DNA of 64,000 nt from Syntrophomonas palmitatica JCM 14374 (GTDB lineage: Bacteria; Bacillota; Syntrophomonadia; Syntrophomonadales; Syntrophomonadaceae), in NCBI RefSeq assembly GCF_001311885.1, contig NZ_BBCE01000008.1, positions 1-64,000 of the forward strand, in the 5' to 3' direction. A program made the translations under genes and the position numbers. A model generated the notes under the pieces. The model made no database searches, was not told where the DNA came from, and saw only the letters and a list, made by a program, of their open reading frames with translations. Of this stretch, positions 1-8,303 are shown piece after piece (within the stretch, counting starts at the first letter, position 1; each line of letters begins with the position of its first letter).

Positions 1-58
1 AAACAAAGAAACTGAGCATCAGCTTGTTTCTGATTTTGAGTTTATAAAACCAATGCAC
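1..58 (-). CDS. Methyl-accepting chemotaxis protein, N-terminal fragment
   Basis: Only the first 19 codons lie in the window; the gene runs off the left edge. It would begin with GTG at 58 (MHWFYKLKIRNKLML...), preceded by a strong GGGAGGAGAGG ribosome site at about 66-76. A short basic stretch followed by the start of a hydrophobic segment (LMLSFFV) is the usual beginning of a membrane-bound chemoreceptor. It follows cheW by 40 bases in the same direction, so an operon cheA-cheW-mcp is likely. The family call is inferred from these few residues and the context. Confidence 0.5.
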   Translation of the reverse strand, partial: MHWFYKLKIRNKLMLSFFV

Positions 59-97
59 TGAAAATCCTCTCCTCCCTCATCTCATTAACGATATACA

Positions 98-619
98 TTA
101 TTGCTGCTGAAAATCGGCATATTCACTGCTTTCAACAATACGTTCGCAATCCAGTAAGAGCTTGACTTCATTAGCACTTTTGCCAATGCCCTTGATGTAT
201 TTGTGAAAACTCTTATTTAAACGAGGCGGCGGTGATATTTCTTCATCGCTAATGCTGGTCACTTCACTGACGCTGTCTACAACCAAACCCACTGAAATAT
301 TATCTTTATCGACAACTATTACGCAGGTCCTATCATCGTAACTGCGCGCTTCCTTACCAAAACGCAGTCTGATGTCCATTACCGGAATTATTTTACCCCG
401 AAGATTTATAACCCCTTTAATATATTCCGGTAAATCGGGTATGGGAGTTATGGATTGAATTCCTATTATCTCGGTAACAAATTTAATTTCAATGCCATAT
501 TCCTCTTTATCTACCATGAAGACCAGGTATTTGCCCTTCATAGTATCTTCAATATCAAGTTCATCTGGGTCCATAATATCTTGCATAATTGTCCTCCTTT
601 CCTTGTCGTTTATATCCAT
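98..619 (-). CDS. cheW: Chemotaxis coupling protein CheW
   Basis: CheW is the cytoplasmic adaptor that couples chemoreceptors to the CheA kinase. The 173-residue protein has one CheW domain from about residue 30 to 165, including the typical stretch PEYIKGVINLRGKIIPVMD (about 64-82) and later GLVVDSVSEV. A short acidic N-terminal tail precedes the domain. The start ATG at 619 overlaps the cheA stop, so the two genes are translationally coupled. A chemoreceptor gene begins just downstream. The protein is a normal length for the family and intact. Confidence 0.95.
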   Translation of the reverse strand: MDINDKERRTIMQDIMDPDELDIEDTMKGKYLVFMVDKEEYGIEIKFVTEIIGIQSITPIPDLPEYIKGVINLRGKIIPVMDIRLRFGKEARSYDDRTCVIVVDKDNISVGLVVDSVSEVTSISDEEISPPPRLNKSFHKYIKGIGKSANEVKLLLDCERIVESSEYADFQQQ

Positions 620-2636
620 TAAAGTTTACTGTGCAAGGATGCAATATCAATTACCAGGCTTATACTGCCATCCCCAAGCAACGTGCAGCCTCCAATACCC
701 TTTAAATTGGTGTTTTGCATTTTAATAAGTTCAGGAAGGGGTTTAATTACTACCTGCTGCTGTCCCAGTAAACTGTCAGCTAATAGACAGATTCCCTTTG
801 AATCATCCTCAACCAGAATTAATATGCCTTCCCCCGGATTAGTGGTGCTGGGCGCAAGTTTGTAGAACTCCTGTAATCTAATCAGGGGATAAAAAGTGCC
901 GCGTATCATCACAATTTCATTACCTTCAGGGTCTTTCATTATTAACTGTTCCTGGCTGCAGAACGATTCTTTGATTAGGTTGACCGGAATAGTGAAAGTA
1001 TTATTTCCTGCTCCGATAACCATGCCGTCAATTATAACCAGGGTAAGTGGGATTCTAAGAGAAATTAAGGTGCCTTGTCCGGGAATGCTGTCAATAACTA
1101 CCGTTCCTCCCAGCTTCTCAAGGTTCTTTTTTACTACGTCCATGCCCACTCCCCGCCCGGAAAATTCATTTACTTCATCCTTGGTGGAAAAACCGGGCAA
1201 CAGTATCATGGAATATATTTCCCTATCGCTTAATTGGTCGGGACTCTTGTTTAACAGGTTTTTTGCCCGGGCTTTATTAATGATTTTTTCTTTATTAAGG
1301 CCGCGGCCATCATCCTTTACAGAGATCCATACGTCTCCCCCGGCATTTCTGGCATCCAAAACAATTATTCCGGTTTCATCCTTGCCCGATTTTTTTCTTT
1401 CTTCCCTATCTTCAATACCATGATCTATAGAATTGCGAATAAGATGCATGAGGGGATCGGAGATTTGATCAATAATATTTTTATCTACTTCCGTTTCTTG
1501 CCCACTAATAACTAATTGAATATTTTTATCTAACTTATGGCTCATATCACGAACCAGGCGGTTCATTTTCTGAAAGGTTGCTGTCAATGGCACCATACGT
1601 ATAGACATCACGGTATCCTGTAATTCACGGGTTATCTTGCGCAGATGCCGACTGGCCTTATTAAAGCTGTCCAGTTCCATTTCAGCCAATTCAGGATTTC
1701 GTGTGACCATAGCTTCAGCAATGACTAATTCGCCAACCAGATCCATTAATATATCAAGTTTAGTAACTCCCACACTGATCATGTTCTGTTTTCTCGTTGC
1801 TGGCGAAACATCATTTTTTATTGCCTGTTTGCTCCGGATATCATTATTCATTGGCATCCGGTCAGACCGCATCAAACTTTTTAATTGTTCTATATGCAAT
1901 TCCTTTATAAATGCGGTTTGGACTATAAATGCTTCTAATTCCTCAAAATCCAGATATGAATCAAATTCTATTTGGAAACCGTATTCTTTAATATAAATTG
2001 AGGTTTTTTCATTATCAGCAATGTCAGATGGAAAGAATTCGATATTCACCGCTATTTCCTGTATACGGTGGACTAACAAAAACGCCCTGACATTCTCCAT
2101 ACCGCTATCCGTCTCAAAGAACACAACACATCTGTAACGCCCTTGCATTAAGATTCCCGAATCAGCATTTTGTTTAATGCTCTCTTGCAGAGCGGTATTC
2201 TGTGATATTTCTACATCTTTCTGTCTATTGGGAGATGGTATCTTTAATGATTGCAGGTACTCATGACATAATGAAATAATCTGATCAGCACTGTCTGCTT
2301 CATTGTGTCCATTTGCTAATGATTCCAATGATGATCGAAAATAATCAATTACCATAAACAAAAGATCGGCTAACCGGGTATAATCAAGCTGTTTGTGGTT
2401 TTCTTCCCGCAAGATAGAGAACAAGTCTTCAGCAGCATGTGCTAAAGAGGCCATATTAGAAAAATTCATAACTCCAGCATTACCCTTAATCGTATGCATA
2501 ATCCTGAATATTTCATTTGTGTTAATATCCATTTTTTGTTCCATTCCTAAAATTATTGCTTCCAGTGATTCGATAAGCTGATTTGTTTCATATATGAATG
2601 CATCAAGAAAAAATCCGGATTATACTGACTGCAGAT
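619..2636 (-). CDS. cheA: Chemotaxis histidine kinase CheA (N-terminal frame broken)
   Basis: CheA autophosphorylates on a His in its HPt domain and passes phosphate to CheY/CheB. Visible features are the HPt site RIMHTIKGN, a dimerisation region, the kinase N box (HLIRNSIDHG), the G boxes (DDGRG, GRGVGMDVV) and a C-terminal CheW-like domain. An ATG at 2544 gives 641 residues but cuts off helix 1 of the HPt domain. In frame upstream the sequence continues as FLDAFIYETNQLIESLEAI. It then joins, after a one-base shift in a six-T run at 2608-2613, to SQYNPDFF. That frame reaches an ATC at 2634-2636, eight bases after a perfect AGGAGGTGAT (2641-2650). The start codon and the frame break are therefore uncertain; the kinase itself is clear. 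Confidence 0.9.
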
Positions 2637-2763
2637 CTTTATCACCTCCTATCATGGAGATTACATGATAATACCAGGGGTCTTTATATTACCAATATAT
2701 TCTATTTATGTTATTTGGTCCTATGTTTTGCCGGAGCTTCGTTAAAAAAGCTGTTCCAACCCT

Positions 2764-2792
2764 TTGACAATCAACAAAGCCTATATTATAAT
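2764..2792 (+). promoter_or_regulatory. Sigma-A promoter of tRNA-Gln/tRNA-Glu
   Basis: The -35 box TTGACA (2764-2769) and the -10 box TATAAT (2787-2792) are both perfect consensus, with a 17-base spacer. Transcription would start near 2799, about 20 bases before tRNA-Gln. It is the strongest promoter I see in the window, as expected for stable RNA. Confidence 0.9.
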
Positions 2793-2817
2793 GATTTCTG
2801 CGTGGAATGCGTTACGC

Positions 2818-2891
2818 AGCCGATTGGTGTAACGGTAGCACAACTGACTCTGGATCAGTTTGTCAGGGTTCGAATCCTTGATCGGCTGCCA
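2818..2891 (+). tRNA. tRNA-Gln (anticodon CTG)
   Basis: A 74-base cloverleaf with CCA encoded. The acceptor AGCCGAT (2818-2824) pairs fully with ATCGGCT (2881-2887). The anticodon stem ACTGA/TCAGT encloses loop CTCTGGA, giving anticodon CTG, which reads CAG. The T loop is TTCGAAT. It is co-transcribed with the tRNA-Glu that starts three bases after its end. Confidence 0.95.
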
Positions 2892-2894
2892 TAT

Positions 2895-2970
2895 GGCCCC
2901 ATCGTCTAGAGGCCTAGGATGCCGCCCTCTCACGGCGGAGACAGGGGTTCGATTCCCCTTGGGGCTACCA
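2895..2970 (+). tRNA. tRNA-Glu (anticodon CTC)
   Basis: A 76-base cloverleaf with CCA encoded. Acceptor GGCCCCA pairs with TGGGGCT, with a G-T pair at position 1-72. The anticodon stem CCGCC/GGCGG encloses CTCTCAC, giving anticodon CTC, which reads GAG. The T arm is AGGGG-TTCGATT-CCCCT. The last bases of this gene are repeated about 94 bases downstream. Confidence 0.95.
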
Positions 2971-3052
2971 GCATATCCGAATTATGGGCTTTATGCCGTT
3001 GTTTTGTATATAACTCTTTTCTGGTCGCCATTACGGATATAGTTATACTCCT

Positions 3053-3065
3053 TTGGGGCTACCAG
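3053..3065 (+). repeat. Direct repeat of the tRNA-Glu 3' end
   Basis: TTGGGGCTACCAG at 3053-3065 repeats exactly the 13 bases at 2959-2971, that is the acceptor 3' strand, CCA and one following base. The 80-odd bases between the copies contain no gene. It may be the remnant of a second tRNA or of an attachment site left by an integrated element. Confidence 0.7.
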
Positions 3066-3074
3066 TGGAAAATT

Positions 3075-3109
3075 AAAAGGAGAAGGTTTTTGAAGCCTTC
3101 TCCTTTTTT
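3075..3109 (+). terminator. Rho-independent terminator of the tRNA pair
   Basis: A perfect 12-base-pair stem (3075-3086 with 3096-3107) closes a 9-base loop and runs into a T tract up to 3109. The A-rich left arm could let it work on both strands. Confidence 0.9.
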
Positions 3110-3123
3110 AGGTTTCTATAACA

Positions 3124-3154
3124 TAAAAAAACCACCCGCAATGAACGAGTGGTT
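3124..3154 (-). terminator. Terminator of the EF-G paralogue gene
   Basis: On the minus strand AACCAC (3149-3154) pairs with GTGGTT (3130-3135), followed by a run of seven T. It lies 16 bases after the stop codon of the EF-G-like gene. Confidence 0.8.
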
Positions 3155-3169
3155 CAGATATTTATTCTA

Positions 3170-5191
3170 TTATCCTGCCAGGCCGCTCTCTTCGTAATGG
3201 GAAAACTCCATATTAAACCCGGCCCTCCCCTGGGTTAGTGAACGCAGTACGGTTGAATAGCCGAACAACTCCGCCAGTGGCACACAGCCTTTGATAACCT
3301 GTGTATTGTTGTATAGTTCCATAGATTCAAGACGTCCGCGGCGGTTACTGATATTATTTATAATGCTGCCGGTGTATTCTTCAGGCGAACTAATCTCCAG
3401 CTTCATTATAGGTTCCAGAATCCGCGGGGCTGCCTTTTTTAAACATTCCTTGGTTGCCATCATAGCGGCAGTACGAAAAGCCAGTTCTGATGAATCGACT
3501 TCATGGAAAGAACCATCTAACAGAATAGCCCTTACATTAACTACTGGATAACCCTTTAATATGCCTTCTTCCAGCCCCTGTTTTATACCTGCCTCTATGG
3601 CCGGGAAATACTCTCTGGGGATGGCCCCGCCTGTCACCCGGTTTACGAATTCAAAGCCCTCGCCTTCCTCCAGGCGCAGGACTACATGAGCAAATTGTCC
3701 GCGGCCTCCGGTTTGTTTAACATAGCGGTAATTCTGTTCCGCAGCACGGGTAATAGTCTCGCGGTAAGCTACCTCGGGTTCGCCTATATTAAAGTTTAGA
3801 TTAAATTCCCGGGTCAGTCTTTCCGCCACTATCTCCAGATGCAGCTCACCCATACCGGAAATAAGAGTCTGCCCGGTTTCCTTATTGAAACTCATTTTAA
3901 ATGTCGGGTCTTCAGCTGCAATTCGGGCCAGGGCTTCAGAAATTTTATCCTGATCCGACTTGTTTTGGGGTTTTATTGCAACCTGAATAACCGGTTCCGG
4001 AAAATCTATAGATTCCATTAGTAAAACCCGGTTTTCACTGCACAGGGTGTCTCCGGTCTGGGAATGCTTTAAACCGATTATGGCCACGATATCTCCCGCC
4101 TGCACCTGATTGATCTCCTCGCGGTGGTTAGCGTGCATTTTAAGCAGACGGCCAATACGTTCTTTTTTGTCCCTGCTGCTGTTATAGATATTGCTGCCCG
4201 ATTTAATGGTACCGGAATATACACGGGCAAAAGCCAGTTTACCCACATGCCGGTCACTTACTATTTTAAAGATTAAAGCGCAGAATTCATCTTCAACATC
4301 AGGTCTTACTTCTACAATAGTCTCATCCAATTCGAGTTTGGCCTGCACCGCATCTACATCAAGAGGTGAAGGCAGGTAATCAGTAACCGCGTCTAAGAGT
4401 GATTGCACACCTATATTGCGGTACGAACTGCCGCATGATACCGGTACCAGATTGTTGTTCAGGGTATTTTCCCGTACAGCCTTTTTCAGAATTTCTGCAG
4501 GAACAGTTTCCTCTGCAAAATACATTTCCAGTATCTCATCATTGAATTCGGCCAGTTTTTCTACCATTACCTGACGCCACTCACGAGCTGTCTGCTGATA
4601 AACAGGCGGTATATCTCCTTCACGAACTTCCCTGCCATGTTGGCCGGTAAAGTTTAAATAGTTCATATTTATTAGATCTATTATGCCCACAAAGTTTTCT
4701 TTTTCATAAACCGGCATCTGCAGAACCAGCGGGATGGCGCCCAGTTGATTTTTAATCTGTTCTACTACCCGAAAAAAGTCTGCTCCAACAGCATCCATTT
4801 TATTAATATAGGCAATCCTGGGGATTCTGTATTTGTCGGCTTGCCGCCAAACAGTCTCTGATTGCGGTTCAACCCCGCCGCGTCCGCAGAATATTACGAC
4901 CGCGCCATCAAGAATCCTCAGGCTTCTCTCTACCTCGGCAGTAAAGTCTATGTGACCGGGCGTATCGATTATGTTTATATCATAGCCATTCCAGGTACAC
5001 CTGGTAGCGGCAGAAGTCACGGTGATGCCGCGCTCCTTTTCCCAGGCTAGAAAATCCATCACGCTTTCGCCGTCATGGGTTTCACCGATTTTATGGGTTA
5101 AACCGGTATAATACAATATTCGTTCGGTGGTGGTGGTTTTGCCCGCGTCGATATGGGCAATAATACCAATGTTTCGCAGGTTCTGCAGCAT
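3170..5191 (-). CDS. Elongation factor G paralogue (EF-G2-like)
   Basis: This is a translational GTPase of 673 residues, colinear with EF-G. It shows the P loop AHIDAGKT near residue 13, switch [10 protein letters not shown] near 77, the G4 motif NKMD near 131, then domain II and the ribosome-contacting domains III-V. The hallmark of the main fusA is its place in the str operon next to rpsL, rpsG and tuf. Here the gene stands alone beside metabolic genes, so a paralogue (EF-G2 type, possibly for recycling or special conditions) is more likely. This is inference. It is intact, has its own terminator and starts with ATG after an AAGGAGTG-type site. Confidence 0.85.
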   Translation of the reverse strand: MLQNLRNIGIIAHIDAGKTTTTERILYYTGLTHKIGETHDGESVMDFLAWEKERGITVTSAATRCTWNGYDINIIDTPGHIDFTAEVERSLRILDGAVVIFCGRGGVEPQSETVWRQADKYRIPRIAYINKMDAVGADFFRVVEQIKNQLGAIPLVLQMPVYEKENFVGIIDLINMNYLNFTGQHGREVREGDIPPVYQQTAREWRQVMVEKLAEFNDEILEMYFAEETVPAEILKKAVRENTLNNNLVPVSCGSSYRNIGVQSLLDAVTDYLPSPLDVDAVQAKLELDETIVEVRPDVEDEFCALIFKIVSDRHVGKLAFARVYSGTIKSGSNIYNSSRDKKERIGRLLKMHANHREEINQVQAGDIVAIIGLKHSQTGDTLCSENRVLLMESIDFPEPVIQVAIKPQNKSDQDKISEALARIAAEDPTFKMSFNKETGQTLISGMGELHLEIVAERLTREFNLNFNIGEPEVAYRETITRAAEQNYRYVKQTGGRGQFAHVVLRLEEGEGFEFVNRVTGGAIPREYFPAIEAGIKQGLEEGILKGYPVVNVRAILLDGSFHEVDSSELAFRTAAMMATKECLKKAAPRILEPIMKLEISSPEEYTGSIINNISNRRGRLESMELYNNTQVIKGCVPLAELFGYSTVLRSLTQGRAGFNMEFSHYEESGLAG

Positions 5192-5352
5192 TATTCTAAT
5201 TTCACTCCTTAAAAATCCAAAAAATAAGCGGCATAACCACTGGAATGCCGCACTATATGACTATCCTGGCCTTCTTAATCGGATGCTAACTTATAGTAAG
5301 CCCAAGTAAGAATTTTACACGCTCTATATTTATTTGTCAAATGAAATAAAAA

Positions 5353-6138
5353 TTATTCCCCTTTAAATTCTGGCTTGCGTTTCTCAAAGAAAGCCTTGAT
5401 GGCTTCGTTTTGATCATACGTTCCGCAGCAGAAGGTAGATTGGGCTTGTTCAAAAAGCAGCCCTGCCGCGACGCTGCTCTCAGCCGCCAGGTTAATCCCC
5501 TTTTTAGCAAAACGAACCGCCGCTGGAGGTAATCCGGCAATTCGCTTGGCCATTTTTAGAGCACGTTCCATTAACTGTTCACGAGGTACTACAATTTCCA
5601 CCATGCCCATGCGCAGTGCTTCCTGCGCATCTACTTCTTCACATCCAATAATCATGCGCTTGGCCTGCCCTGGCCCAATCAGGTGCGTCAAACGAGTGGT
5701 TCCGCCCATATCAGGAGATAGGCCAAACCTGACTTCCGGAATGGCCATACGGGTATCTTCAGCCGCAATCCTTATGTCACACCCCAGGATTAATTCCATA
5801 GCCGAACCATAACACAAGCCATGTACGGCTGCAATAACGGGGATGGCCCATTCCTGCCAGCGGCTGTACACCCGCTGCAGCCAGGTCAGTTTATCCATAA
5901 TAAAGCGAGAATCCACATCATTTACTAGTATATGCAGGTCAATACCGGCAGAAAAATGATCGCCATTGGCATTAATAATTATGGCACGCAAGTCCTTATC
6001 CTTCTCAATAACTCCTTGAACTTCGTCTAGCTCTTCCAGGAGCTGCCAGTTTACCAGATTGTAATTTTCCGGGTGGTTTAGAGTTATAATCCCAATACTG
6101 CCTTCTTTTTTAAACAAAAGCCAATCACCATACGACAT
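5353..6138 (-). CDS. Enoyl-CoA hydratase/isomerase (crotonase) family protein
   Basis: A 261-residue crotonase-fold enzyme acting on acyl-CoA thioesters, probably in fatty-acid beta-oxidation. The oxyanion-hole regions HFSAGIDL (about 61-68) and HGLCYGSAMEL (106-116) are present. Glu115 and Glu135 sit 20 residues apart at the places of the two catalytic glutamates of enoyl-CoA hydratase. Asp143 in GLSPDMGG falls eight residues after Glu135, where dienoyl-CoA isomerase carries an acidic residue and hydratases usually have Gly or Ala. The exact reaction is therefore open. The gene is 48 bases upstream of nothing else related; the next upstream gene is an isochorismatase-like hydrolase. Confidence 0.85.
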   Translation of the reverse strand: MSYGDWLLFKKEGSIGIITLNHPENYNLVNWQLLEELDEVQGVIEKDKDLRAIIINANGDHFSAGIDLHILVNDVDSRFIMDKLTWLQRVYSRWQEWAIPVIAAVHGLCYGSAMELILGCDIRIAAEDTRMAIPEVRFGLSPDMGGTTRLTHLIGPGQAKRMIIGCEEVDAQEALRMGMVEIVVPREQLMERALKMAKRIAGLPPAAVRFAKKGINLAAESSVAAGLLFEQAQSTFCCGTYDQNEAIKAFFEKRKPEFKGE

Positions 6139-6185
6139 AACCGCTTCCCCCTTAAATACTTCTCTATCTAGTTATTGTATATCTG

Positions 6186-6734
6186 CTATTTTACCAACGG
6201 CGATATGGCTTTAAACTCCGGAGTGCCGGCGCACTTCAGAAGATCAAAAACCACTGTCTCCGTATTAGTAACCACAGCACCCAGATCTCTCATCAGTTCC
6301 AGCCCGTTGTGATAATTTTCATCAAAACGGGAACAAACCGCATCATTAACAACTTGCACCTTATAGCCCGCTTCTACCAAATCCCGAACGGTTTGGAACA
6401 CACAAACATGAGTTTCGGTGCCTGCGACAATATATGTCTGGCGTTTAATGTCAGTTAAAACCTTAAACAATTCATCAATACAGGCTGAAAATTGTACTTT
6501 TTCAAAATAATAATAATCTTTCAGTTCATCCTTTATCTCCGGTACGGTAGCTCCTAGGCCGCGAGGATATTGTTCTGTTACTATCACCGGAATGTTAAAT
6601 TGTTTTGCTGTTGCTATCAGCAGCTTGGTGTTGTTAATCACCCTTTCCCGGTCTTTCATGGCCTTAAGCAGTCTTTCCTGGAGATCGATTATGACGAGTA
6701 CTGCATCTTCGGCGATTACCTTGAATTTATTCAC
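6186..6734 (-). CDS. Isochorismatase-family cysteine hydrolase
   Basis: A 182-residue cytoplasmic hydrolase of the isochorismatase/nicotinamidase fold. The catalytic triad is visible: Asp17 in VIIDLQE, Lys79 in FEKVQFSA and Cys111 in GTETHVCVFQT. The substrate cannot be told from sequence; relatives cleave amides or ureido compounds. It lies 48 bases upstream of the crotonase gene in the same direction and may share its transcript. The 240 bases upstream are AT-rich and hold the tRNA-Leu promoter on the other strand. Confidence 0.85.
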   Translation of the reverse strand: MNKFKVIAEDAVLVIIDLQERLLKAMKDRERVINNTKLLIATAKQFNIPVIVTEQYPRGLGATVPEIKDELKDYYYFEKVQFSACIDELFKVLTDIKRQTYIVAGTETHVCVFQTVRDLVEAGYKVQVVNDAVCSRFDENYHNGLELMRDLGAVVTNTETVVFDLLKCAGTPEFKAISPLVK

Positions 6735-6926
6735 TTGGCCTAATTCTCCCTTCTGTCAGCTTTGAAAGTATTGTACCATTAAGAGCAACAAATAATAAAC
6801 AGATAATATTACTAAATATAAAATTACTTTTACGCATATTATTATAACAAACTTGTTTAAATAATAATAATTATTATTTGCAGAGGTAATTTTTCATGCC
6901 TAGTATAAATACAAACCGGGCAGGCC

Positions 6927-6956
6927 TTGACATCTATGCCTGCCTTATACTATAAT
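6927..6956 (+). promoter_or_regulatory. Sigma-A promoter of tRNA-Leu
   Basis: TTGACA (6927-6932) and TATAAT (6951-6956), both perfect, are separated by 18 bases. The tRNA begins 22 bases downstream of the -10 box. Confidence 0.85.
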
Positions 6957-6978
6957 CTATTTCGCTGAGAGATTTTAT

Positions 6979-7065
6979 GCGGTAGTGGCGGAATCGGCAG
7001 ACGCGCTAGATTCAGGATCTAGTCTGTGTACGCAGGTGGAGGTTCAAGTCCTCTCTACCGCACCA
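6979..7065 (+). tRNA. tRNA-Leu (anticodon CAG)
   Basis: An 87-base type II tRNA with a long variable arm and encoded CCA. Acceptor GCGGTAG pairs with CTACCGC. The anticodon stem CTAGA/TCTAG encloses TTCAGGA, giving anticodon CAG, which reads CTG. The T loop is TTCAAGT. Confidence 0.95.
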
Positions 7066-7069
7066 TAGA

Positions 7070-7097
7070 AAAAACGGGAGGTTGAAGCCTCCCTTTT
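7070..7097 (+). terminator. Terminator of tRNA-Leu
   Basis: GGGAGG (7076-7081) pairs with CCTCCC (7088-7093) and is followed by TTTT, directly after the tRNA. Confidence 0.85.
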
Positions 7098-7238
7098 ATA
7101 TTTTCTGGAGAAGAATGGATTAATTTTATCCAAAGTGCCGATCACTTTTTACCATGCATTAACGATTGTAAAAAGCCCAAGAAAAACCTAGAATTTGAGT
7201 ATAATGAACTGCAAATAATGTTGAAAGCAGGGTGAGTT

Positions 7239-7783
7239 ATGAAAAAACGCGATTACTTAATTATAATGGCAATTTTCGCTACGGTTTCACTAACCGGGCT
7301 TTGGGTAGCCAGGAACAGTACCCGCGTCCAGATTATATACCCTAAAGAAAGCCCAATCCTTTTAGAAAAAGACTTCACCGTCCATATTAATGATGGACAT
7401 GTATCTATTGGCAAGACCAGTATGGAAGAAGTAATGTCTCTTCTGCCGGTGGTAAAACCCTGGGTATGAGCACCGTTTACAAAACTAGCAGCCCCGAATG
7501 CATCTTTACCTTTAATGGTGACAGGACAATATTGAAAAAAATCCATATTCCTAATAATCAAGTATGTACAAACCGAGGTATTAAAGTGGGAGATCCCTTG
7601 CAAAAGGTAACTGAGGCCTATGGCCCCAATTATATTTACAGCGGCAAAGGCAGGCAGCTTAAAGATTTTGAAGCTATATACAGCGCAGACAAGAAGCGCA
7701 GTATCATTCTTCAAATACGTGATTCAAAAGTGAACCAGATTGTTTTAGTGGAAGAAATGTGGCCTGAAAAAAATAAGCCATAA
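7239..7783 (+). CDS. Small exported or membrane-anchored protein (frameshifted), unknown function
   Basis: The only protein gene on the plus strand. It reads as two overlapping frames, 7239-7469 and 7466-7783. Adding one G in CCGGT near 7448 joins them as ...SLLPGGKTLGMSTVYK... and gives about 181 residues. The N-terminus MKKRDYLIIMAIFATVSLTGLWV is basic then hydrophobic, a signal peptide or membrane anchor. The exported part has two similar segments, VSIGKTSMEEVMSLLPGG and IKVGDPLQKVTEAYGPNY. They resemble the G-x-(S/T/D)-x-x-x-V-x-x-x-x-G motif of SmpA/BLIP-like domains. I do not recognise the protein. A GGGTGAG site precedes the ATG. Confidence 0.75.
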
Positions 7784-7789
7784 AGTTGA

Positions 7790-7810
7790 GGGGACAGGCG
7801 GACTGTCCCC
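7790..7810. terminator. GGGGACAG/CTGTCCCC hairpin between convergent genes
   Basis: GGGGACAG (7790-7797) pairs with CTGTCCCC (7803-7810) around a five-base loop, followed by TTGTCCC. It sits between the convergent small-protein gene and ribH and could stop transcription from both sides, though the T tract is weak. Confidence 0.5.
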
Positions 7811-7825
7811 TTGTCCCACCTTCTC

Positions 7826-8289
7826 TTAAAACTCTCCCAGCAGGTTTATCATTTCTATGGCCGTAAGTGCTGCATCCACACCCTTGTTGCCCGCTTTAGT
7901 GCCGGCTCTTTCGATGGCCTGTTCTATGGTATCAGCGGTTACCACGCCATATATAACCGGTATGCCGCTGTTAAGGCTCACCTGGGCAATACCTTTTGTT
8001 ACTTCAGCAGCCACATACTCAAAATGCGGAGTAGCCCCTCTAATAACCGCTCCCAGACAGATTACTGCGTCGTAGCCTTTGCTCGTCATTTTCTGCGCGG
8101 CCAGGGGCATTTCAAACGCACCGGGAACCCAGGCCACATCGATATTATCCTCGCTTACATTATGTCTGATTAGAGCATCCATGCAACCAGACAGAAGTTT
8201 GCTGGTAATGAATTCATTAAACTTGATACGATAATGCCAATGCGTTGCTTCTCGCCAGTAAGTTTTCCCTGGAATGTTTTTCCCATCAT
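7826..8289 (-). CDS. ribH: 6,7-dimethyl-8-ribityllumazine synthase (frameshifted near start)
   Basis: RibH condenses the butanone phosphate made by the RibB half of RibBA with the ribitylamino-uracil to give lumazine, the substrate of RibE. From RFNEF onward the protein is typical: WVPGAFEMP, the [14 protein letters not shown] segment and the catalytic-region His. The natural start is [12 protein letters not shown] at 8289 behind GGAGGTAAAT. Its frame joins the main frame at about 8223, where one base of the Arg codon before FNEF is missing. The alternative long frame starting at 8386 has an unrelated N-terminus read from ribBA sequence and is not real. It is the last gene of the riboflavin operon. 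Confidence 0.92.
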
Positions 8290-8303
8290 TATTTACCTCC
8301 ATT

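Noticed and set aside
492-1423. Plus-strand open frames across cheW and cheA (492-725, 683-865, 896-1423)
   Set aside because: They are antisense shadows of well-supported chemotaxis genes with no ribosome sites or recognisable domains.
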